From contig CABVCJ010000002.1 in the NCBI GenBank assembly GCA_902496845.1, positions 1 through 60,593 of the forward strand: DNA of 60,593 nt, given 5' to 3'. The notes beneath the pieces are model-generated. The model saw only the letters and a program-made list of their open reading frames with translations, was not told the origin of the DNA and ran no database searches. Positions 54,981 through 60,593 of this stretch are shown piece after piece. This DNA comes from an uncultured Collinsella sp. (GTDB lineage Bacteria > Actinomycetota > Coriobacteriia > Coriobacteriales > Coriobacteriaceae). Within the stretch, counting starts at the first letter, position 1. Each line of letters opens with the position of its first letter. The translations under genes were made by a program, and so were the position numbers.

Positions 54981-55017
54981 AAACCACCACAAAGGTGCCT
55001 GTCCCCTTTGTGGTGGT
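54981..55017. terminator. Terminator between deoR and fprA
   Basis: AACCACCACAAAGG (54981-54994) pairs with CCTTTGTGGTGGTT (55004-55017); the loop region reads TGCCTGTCC, the complement of the GGGACAG loop motif. It is usable from both sides. Confidence 0.8.
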
Positions 55018-55050
55018 TGTGATGGTTGAGCGTCAAAAGTGAACGTGTCG

Positions 55051-56211
55051 CTACTTGGAAAGCTCGTCGGCGAGGGCCTCGATCTGAGCGCGCGAGGCTT
55101 CGTTGAGCGAACCCAGCACGGTCACCTTGTTCTGCGCCAGGGTGATGTCCTTCATGCCCTCGAGCTCCTTGGTCATAACCTTGGCGGCAGTAGGCGCCCA
55201 GGAGCCAGCCTCGACGAGCGCCACCGTACGGTTCTGGTAGGCGTGCTCGGCAAGCGTGTGAATAAAGGTGCTCATGAACGGGAAGATCTCGCCCTGATAG
55301 GTGATAGAGGCGAGCACCAGGCGGTCATAGCGGAACGCGTCCTCAACAGCCTCGGCCATATCGTCGCGTGCCAGGTCAAAGACGGAGACCTTCTGGCCGC
55401 GGGCCTCGAGCGCAGATGCGAGCTCCTCAACGGCAGCCTTCAGATGGCCATACACACTCGCATAGGCGATCGTGATGCCCTCGTCCTCGGGCTGGTAGCT
55501 CGACCAGGTGTTGTAGGTGTCGAGGTAATAGCCCAGATTCTCGGTAAGAACAGGACCATGGAGCGGGCAGATGATCTGGATATCCAGATCGGCAGCCTTC
55601 TTAAGCACGGCCTGCACAAACTTGCCGAACTTTCCCACGATGCCAAAGTAGTAACGGCGCGCTTCGCAAGCCCAGCCTTCCGGGTCCTCGATGTCGTTAG
55701 CACCGAACTTGCCAAAACCGTCGGCACTAAAGAGCACCTTGTCGGTGGCCTCGTAAGAGAAGATTACCTCGGGCCAGTGCACGTTGGGGGCGCCGACAAA
55801 CGTTAGGCTGTGGCCACCCAGGTCGAGCACGTCGCCCTCTTTGACGACCATCTTACGCTCGGGGTAGTCGGTGCCAAAGTAGTTGACCATCATGCGGAAG
55901 GCACCCATGCTGGCCACAATCTGTGCCTGGGGATAGCGCTCCATAAAGGCGGCGATGCCAGCAGAGTGATCGGGCTCCATGTGATGGACAACCAGGTAGT
56001 CGGGCGTACGGCCATCGAGCGCGGCCTCGAGGTTGCCGAGCCATTCGTCGACAAAGCCAGCGTCAACCGAATCGGCGACAGCGATTTTATCGCCCAAGAT
56101 AACATAGCTGTTGTATGCCATACCGTTCTCGGACACATCGTACTGGCCCTCGAACAGGTCAATGTCGTGATCGTCGACGCCAACGTAGCGGATATCCTTG
56201 GTGATCTCCAT
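55051..56211 (-). CDS. fprA: A-type flavoprotein (flavodiiron protein, FprA-like)
   Basis: This enzyme reduces oxygen to water or nitric oxide to nitrous oxide and protects anaerobes. The 386-residue protein has an N-terminal metallo-beta-lactamase-like domain with the diiron ligands HHMEPDHS (HxExDH), NVHWPE, FSADGFG and CPLHGPV, then a C-terminal flavodoxin domain with FMN-binding IAYASVYGHLK (about residue 250). The ATG at 56211 has AGGAGG. No rubredoxin gene is adjacent. It is a single-gene unit sharing a terminator with the convergent deoR. Confidence 0.93.
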   Translation of the reverse strand: MEITKDIRYVGVDDHDIDLFEGQYDVSENGMAYNSYVILGDKIAVADSVDAGFVDEWLGNLEAALDGRTPDYLVVHHMEPDHSAGIAAFMERYPQAQIVASMGAFRMMVNYFGTDYPERKMVVKEGDVLDLGGHSLTFVGAPNVHWPEVIFSYEATDKVLFSADGFGKFGANDIEDPEGWACEARRYYFGIVGKFGKFVQAVLKKAADLDIQIICPLHGPVLTENLGYYLDTYNTWSSYQPEDEGITIAYASVYGHLKAAVEELASALEARGQKVSVFDLARDDMAEAVEDAFRYDRLVLASITYQGEIFPFMSTFIHTLAEHAYQNRTVALVEAGSWAPTAAKVMTKELEGMKDITLAQNKVTVLGSLNEASRAQIEALADELSK

Positions 56212-56340
56212 CAGGCAAAGCCTCCTAGATAGACAAAATAACCCGTCTATCATAACACTCGCCTTCATAGCCACGGCTATCTGTCAGCATCCTTATCGAT
56301 TGGAATTTAGGCGGAATATACCGCCGTTTACCTGCGCAAA

Positions 56341-57372
56341 CTATGAGCGCGGTATCGCCGTGCTATGTCGAATAATGAGTTGGCCGGGAATACGAATGGC
56401 AACGGTTTTGCCCGCCGTACCCGCCTCGGGAACCGCATGCTCGAACACCTCGCGTCCGCGCTGATGTAGATCGAATCGCACGGTCGTGAGCTCGTTGTGT
56501 GCTACAAAATCATCGAGCGAATCATCGACGCCCACCACGCTTACGTCCTCGGGCACGCGCAGACCGCTATCACGCAGCGCGGCAATCGCGCCATTTGCCA
56601 TCTGATCGTTTGCCGCGTAAATCGCCGTCATAGTGCGGTCGTGCTCGGCCAGATATCTGCCGGCCTCGTAGCCGCTGTTGGCAGACCAGTCGCCCTCGAG
56701 CGGCTCTGCCGGCTCGATGTGTTTACGCTCGAGTGCATCCTGCCAACCGGCTCGACGAAATTGCTCGTCGACCGAGAACGACGGGCCGCCAATATAGCGA
56801 ATCTGCTCGTGCCCCAGCTCAAACAGGTGATCCATAAGCAAGAGCGAGCAGCCGTAATGGTCGGAATCGATCGTGGTCACCCGCGGGTGCGCGTACATGG
56901 TAACGATGACCGTGCCAATGCCCGGCAGTGGATCAAACGTCTCAAAATCGGGCGCCATGCGGCTCATGCCGATGATGATGCCGTCCACCGGCAATGCGGC
57001 CATACGACGCGTGGCCTCGGCAAGCGAAAACTCCTCGGTCTTGGACATCTCGACCAGCGTGATGGCGCAATTATGCTCGCGAGCAGCGCTGGCGATGCCG
57101 TCGATCATTGAGAGGTTGCCAAACTTGGTGACATCGTTGATGCATAGGCCGACCGAATGGTAACGGCCGTCGCGCAGCGAGCGACCGGCATAACTCGGAC
57201 GAAAGCCGAGCTCTTGCATAGCGGCCTGCACGCGCTGGCGCGTCTGCTCGCTAACGTTGGGCAAGCCGTTGGCGACGCGCGAAACCGTCTGCTGCGAAAC
57301 GCCGGCAGCGCGGGCGACGTCAGCCATGGAGACCGGACGCGAACTGGTATCGTTGGACGGGCGCCTTGCCAC
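56341..57372 (-). CDS. LacI/GalR-family repressor of the galactose operon
   Basis: The 343-residue protein has the N-terminal HTH VSMADVARAAGVSQQTVSRV (about residues 14-33), the hinge helix region and a sugar-sensing core with DSDHYGCSLLLMDHL and PEDVSVVGVDDS. It is divergent from galKT, and a shared operator sequence GTTAACGTAC lies once before this gene and twice before galK, so it probably represses both. GTG at 57372 with GAAGGTGA is the best start; the open frame upstream runs through a leader hairpin. Confidence 0.88.
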   Translation of the reverse strand: MARRPSNDTSSRPVSMADVARAAGVSQQTVSRVANGLPNVSEQTRQRVQAAMQELGFRPSYAGRSLRDGRYHSVGLCINDVTKFGNLSMIDGIASAAREHNCAITLVEMSKTEEFSLAEATRRMAALPVDGIIIGMSRMAPDFETFDPLPGIGTVIVTMYAHPRVTTIDSDHYGCSLLLMDHLFELGHEQIRYIGGPSFSVDEQFRRAGWQDALERKHIEPAEPLEGDWSANSGYEAGRYLAEHDRTMTAIYAANDQMANGAIAALRDSGLRVPEDVSVVGVDDSLDDFVAHNELTTVRFDLHQRGREVFEHAVPEAGTAGKTVAIRIPGQLIIRHSTAIPRS

Positions 57373-57401
57373 AGGATCACCTTCACCCTTGCGAGATCTG
57401 A

Positions 57402-57452
57402 ATAGCGGGCCTCGGCCCGGGCAGAAATACATCCCGCGCCGAGGCCCGCTAT
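57402..57452 (-). promoter_or_regulatory. Leader hairpin of the LacI-type gene
   Basis: Perfect 15-bp arms ATAGCGGGCCTCGGC (57402-57416) and the complement at 57438-57452 lie between the operator and the start codon, so the hairpin is in the 5' leader of the mRNA. Confidence 0.65.
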
Positions 57453-57463
57453 CGTCGGACGCA

Positions 57464-57476
57464 TGTTAACGTACTC
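57464..57476. promoter_or_regulatory. GalR-type operator O1
   Basis: TGTTAACGTACTC, 92 bp before the repressor start. It is identical to the first 13 bases of the operator at 57651. Confidence 0.7.
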
Positions 57477-57583
57477 TACTTTTTCTATCTGCATCTCTTC
57501 TGCTTTATAAGTCCATACGGCAGTACCGTTCACGGCTGTATTTCTACCGATTACCAGATTCTCAAAAAGTGACAAGCGATGTG

Positions 57584-57667
57584 TTATGAGTACGTTAACA
57601 TAGCCCGTAACGTGCGGTATCGTGAACACTTGGTTCATGCCGCTTCAAGTTGTTAACGTACTCATAA
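57584..57667. promoter_or_regulatory. GalR-type operators O2 and O3 upstream of galK
   Basis: TTATGAGTACGTTAACA (57584-57600) and TGTTAACGTACTCATAA (57651-57667) are perfect 17-bp inverted copies, 67 bp apart centre to centre. The spacing would suit looping between two repressor dimers over the galK promoter. Confidence 0.75.
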
Positions 57668-57707
57668 CGACGCAAAACCCACCCTGCGCGCCAAGGAAAG
57701 GACCCCC

Positions 57708-58913
57708 ATGACCACCCCCGACGAAAAGACATTCGCCACGCTCACCAAGCTATTTGAGGAGGAGTTTGGCCCCATCGGCGACCGCCAGGTGCTCTACGTG
57801 CACGCGCCCGGCCGTTCCGAGATCAGCGGCAACCACACCGACCACGAGGGCGGCCACGTCATCGCCGGCTCGCTCGATGTCGCCGTTGACGGTATCGCCG
57901 TGGCAACCGACTCCAACAAGGTCCGCGTTGCCGACGAGGGCTACCCCACGTTTGAAATCGCACTCGACACGTTAGATGTTCAGGAGTCCGAGAAGGGCAC
58001 GTCCGCAAGCCTCGTGCGCGGTATGGCCCACGAAATCGCAGCGCTTGGTGTTGAGCCCAAAGGCTTCGACTTCGCCTTCACCTGCTCCGTCCCCTCGGGC
58101 GGCGGCCTTTCCAGCTCTGCCGCCGTCGAGGCCGCGTACGGTCGTGCCATGGAGACGCTCTGGGGGGCGCCCGCCATTGAGCCCGTCACGCTCGCTCAGA
58201 TGAGCCAGCGCACCGAGAACAACTACTACGGCAAGCCCTGCGGTCTGATGGACCAGGCCGCTGTGTGCCTGGGCGGCCTTGCCTACATGGACTTTGAGGA
58301 CCAGGCTCAGCCTAAAACCCAGAAGCTCGAGCTCAACTTTGAGGATCACGGCTATGCGCTCGTGCTCGTTAAGGTCGGTGCCGACCACGTGGCCGCTACC
58401 GACGACTACGCCGCCGTTCCGCGCGAGATGCAGGATGTTGCCGCCGAGTTTGGCAAGGCACGCCTGTGCGAGGTAAACGTGGCGGACTTTGACGCCAAGC
58501 TCCCCGAGCTGCGCGCCAAGCTGGGCGACCGCGCCTGCCTGCGCGCCGTTCACTACTGGTACGAAAACGGCCTGGTCGACAAGCGCTGGGCTGCCCTGAA
58601 CGCCGGCGACATCGACCAGTTCCTGGTCCTGACGCGCGAGTCCGGCGCCAGCTCTGCCATGTACCTACAGAATGTCGTTGCCAAGCTGGGCTCCGAGCAG
58701 CCCTCGATGTATGCCCTGGCACTGGCCGAGCACGTGCTCGACGGCCGTGGCGCCGTTCGTATTCACGGTGGCGGCTTTGGTGGCACCATCCAGGCCTTCG
58801 TGCCGCTCGACCTGGTCGACACCTTTATCACCAAGATGAACGGCTGGCTGGGCGAGGGCTCTGCCCGCCACTACGCAATTTCTGACAAGGGGGCTTACGC
58901 GGCATGGCTGTAA
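57708..58913 (+). CDS. galK: Galactokinase
   Basis: This GHMP kinase phosphorylates galactose to galactose 1-phosphate, the first Leloir step. The 401-residue protein has the N-terminal signature as GRSEISGNHTDHEGG (about residues 35-49), where many bacteria have GRVNLIGEHTDYNGG; this variant is usual in clostridial and coriobacterial enzymes. Motif 2 PSGGGLSSSAAVEAA (near 130) and motif 3 IHGGGFGGTIQAF are intact. AAAGGA precedes the ATG. It overlaps galT by 10 bp. Confidence 0.94.
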   Translation: MTTPDEKTFATLTKLFEEEFGPIGDRQVLYVHAPGRSEISGNHTDHEGGHVIAGSLDVAVDGIAVATDSNKVRVADEGYPTFEIALDTLDVQESEKGTSASLVRGMAHEIAALGVEPKGFDFAFTCSVPSGGGLSSSAAVEAAYGRAMETLWGAPAIEPVTLAQMSQRTENNYYGKPCGLMDQAAVCLGGLAYMDFEDQAQPKTQKLELNFEDHGYALVLVKVGADHVAATDDYAAVPREMQDVAAEFGKARLCEVNVADFDAKLPELRAKLGDRACLRAVHYWYENGLVDKRWAALNAGDIDQFLVLTRESGASSAMYLQNVVAKLGSEQPSMYALALAEHVLDGRGAVRIHGGGFGGTIQAFVPLDLVDTFITKMNGWLGEGSARHYAISDKGAYAAWL

Positions 58914-60532
58914 TGACTGACGTGCGCGAGGCCGCGCAGAACCTGATCGAGTACGCTATCCACCGATCGATGATCGGCCAGGACGATCGCATCTGGGCGT
59001 ATAACACCATTCTCGAGTGCATCGGCGCTACGGGCCCGGCGCTCGACATGGCCTGGGCGCTCCAGGTCGAGAAACTCTCGCTCTTGCACCCCGACACCCT
59101 GCCCAACTTTGACCTTGAAGGCACACTTGCCGCGCTTTCCGAGGCCGCCGTTGTCAACGGTGCCGCCGAGGACACGGCATCGGGCCGCGACCGCATCGCC
59201 ATGCGCATCATGGGCGTGCTGATGCCGAGGCCTTCGGTTGTAAACGAGGAATTCAACGGACGTATGGGCGTCAACGAGCCCCGCGCCGCGACCGACTGGT
59301 TCTACGGCCTGTGCTGCGACGCCGGCTACGTGCGCCGCGCCGCCATCGCGCGCAATATCAAATGGAGCACCCCCACCAACTGGGGCGACCTGGAGATCAC
59401 CATCAATCTGTCCAAGCCTGAGAAGGACCCGCGCGATATCGCCGCGGCAGGTGCCGCAAAGAACACGGGAGAGAAGTACCCCGCCTGCCAGCTGTGCATC
59501 GAAAACGAAGGCTACCCTGGACGGTCCGCCGCAGCCGACGGCGGTGCCCACCCCGCTCGCCAGAACCTGCGCGTTATTCCCATTGAGCTCGATGGCGAGC
59601 GCTGGGGCTTCCAGTACAGCCCGTACGCGTACTTTAACGAGCACTGCATTGCTATGAGCTCGGAGCATCGTCCGATGCACGTCGACCGCAAGGGTCTGAC
59701 CTGCCTGCTCGATTTTGTGGACCTGTTCCCGCACTACTTTATTGGCTCCAACGCCGACCTGCCCATCGTGGGCGGCTCGATCTTGTCGCACGACCACTTC
59801 CAGGGCGGCGCGCACGAGTTCCCCATGATGCACGCCGCTGAGGTCTCGCAGTTTAGCGTGCCCGGCTTTGACCAGGTCAGCGGTACCGTGTTGCAGTGGC
59901 CGCTCTCGGTGCTGCGACTGCGTTCGCCCGACCGCGCCCAGCTGCTCGACGCCGCCGAGAAGATTATCCTTGCCTGGCGCGAGTGGACCGATGAGTCGGT
60001 TGGCGTCGTCGCGCACACAGCCGATGGCGTGGCGCACAACACCGTGACGCCCGTCATCCGCCGCGTCGACTCCCGCGGCAATGCCGGCGGCGAAATCTAC
60101 GAGGCCTACCTGGCGCTTCGCTGCAACATCACGACCGACGAGCATCCGCTGGGCGTATTCCACCCGCATGCCGAGTACCACCACATTAAGAAGGAGAACA
60201 TCGGCCTGATCGAGGTCATGGGCCTGGCCATTTTGCCGCCACGCCTGGTTCCCGAGCTCGGCGCCGTCCGCGAGCACCTGCTGGCCGCCAAGGTCGACGC
60301 AAGCTACGACCTTGGCGCCGCACTCGAGGGCGACGACCTTTGCCGCAGCCACACCGCATGGGCCGAGGATGTCTTTGCACGCCGCGCCGATGAACTTACG
60401 GCAGACAACGCCATCGATATCCTGCACGAGGAGGTGGGCGTGGTGTTTGGCCACGTGCTCGACAACGCCGGCGTCTTTAAATGGGACGAGGCAGGACGCG
60501 CCGCCCAGCAGCGCTTTATCGACTCGCTGTAG
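58904..60532 (+). CDS. galT: UDP-glucose-hexose-1-phosphate uridylyltransferase (class II)
   Basis: The enzyme exchanges UMP between UDP-glucose and galactose 1-phosphate. The 542-residue protein is the long Firmicutes/Actinobacteria form, unrelated in length to the 350-residue E. coli type. It has the GGSILSHDHFQGGAHEFPM stretch with the histidine that carries UMP, and FYGLCCDAGYVRRAAIARN earlier. It begins inside the end of galK (ATG 58904; a second ATG at 58913 in a TAATGA overlap is possible), so the pair is coupled. No galE or galM follows before the window ends. Confidence 0.94.
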   Translation: MAVMTDVREAAQNLIEYAIHRSMIGQDDRIWAYNTILECIGATGPALDMAWALQVEKLSLLHPDTLPNFDLEGTLAALSEAAVVNGAAEDTASGRDRIAMRIMGVLMPRPSVVNEEFNGRMGVNEPRAATDWFYGLCCDAGYVRRAAIARNIKWSTPTNWGDLEITINLSKPEKDPRDIAAAGAAKNTGEKYPACQLCIENEGYPGRSAAADGGAHPARQNLRVIPIELDGERWGFQYSPYAYFNEHCIAMSSEHRPMHVDRKGLTCLLDFVDLFPHYFIGSNADLPIVGGSILSHDHFQGGAHEFPMMHAAEVSQFSVPGFDQVSGTVLQWPLSVLRLRSPDRAQLLDAAEKIILAWREWTDESVGVVAHTADGVAHNTVTPVIRRVDSRGNAGGEIYEAYLALRCNITTDEHPLGVFHPHAEYHHIKKENIGLIEVMGLAILPPRLVPELGAVREHLLAAKVDASYDLGAALEGDDLCRSHTAWAEDVFARRADELTADNAIDILHEEVGVVFGHVLDNAGVFKWDEAGRAAQQRFIDSL

Positions 60533-60593
60533 CACGCGAGCTCGAACGCACGCACTTAACAAATAGCGCCTACACGACCGCGGCGCCCGCCGG

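Overview
This window looks like chromosomal DNA from a high-GC, strictly anaerobic, fermenting gut actinobacterium. Collinsella or a close relative in the Coriobacteriia is the best guess. That rests on gene content (pyruvate formate-lyase, A-type flavoprotein, PTS and GH32 sugar use, Leloir galactose genes, membrane-anchored LuxR regulators), strong GGAG-type ribosome binding sites and codon use; no rRNA marker is present. I found no tRNA, rRNA, CRISPR array or intact insertion sequence.

Layout. 0.1-1.0 kb: a PIN/RelB-like toxin-antitoxin pair. 1.2-5 kb: M18 aminopeptidase, choloylglycine-hydrolase-like protein and phosphofructokinase. 5-8 kb: a repeat-rich stretch with a small unknown protein and an XRE membrane regulator between two 300-bp direct repeats. 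7.9-11.4 kb: a MacB/LolD-like ABC exporter. 11.6-13.2 kb: a GyrI-like protein, the remnant of an Abi/AbiF gene with its upstream pseudoknot RNA, and ogt. 13.9-19.2 kb: the aspartate-to-threonine genes asd, lysC, thrC and thrB. 19.6-22.6 kb: two XRE-regulated loci, one a DUF3990 toxin-antitoxin pair with a double operator. 22.6-27.4 kb: engB, mtnN, a beta-lactamase-like protein, pflA and degV. 27.6-33.3 kb: a LacI-controlled sucrose/fructan operon (two GH32 proteins and a PTS EIIBC). 33.5-36 kb: pyruvate formate-lyase encoded as two genes, a 683-residue core and an 83-residue glycyl-radical domain. 36.5-41.2 kb: MarR plus a heterodimeric ABC exporter. 41.7 kb: DAHP synthase. 43-48 kb: a secreted small protein, a fused permease-ATPase and a membrane regulator with two LuxR-type DNA-binding domains, bracketed by direct repeats. 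48-51 kb: a BceAB-like transporter. 51.3 kb: a MutT-Vsr fusion. 53-55 kb: class II aldolase and a DeoR regulator. 55-60.5 kb: FprA, a LacI-type regulator and galKT with three matching operators.

The genes describe a sugar fermenter: PTS/GH32 and galKT feed glycolysis (pfk, fba), and pyruvate goes to formate and acetyl-CoA through the split PFL activated by PflA.

The most unusual feature is the intergenic DNA. Several families of dispersed, strongly self-complementary elements fill most gaps. Family A (six copies and one half copy) is a nested palindrome of 110-180 bp. Five copies share an internal loop (TCCGCA opposite GAGGACG) and an adjacent 4-bp helix whose bases covary between copies, which argues for selection on structure. 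Families B (GTTGCGGTGGAATAG palindromes), C (GGGACAG-loop hairpins), D (a 15-bp stem with a conserved tail) and E (300-bp direct repeats) are also present. Coordinates and starts were worked out by eye; no database search was possible.
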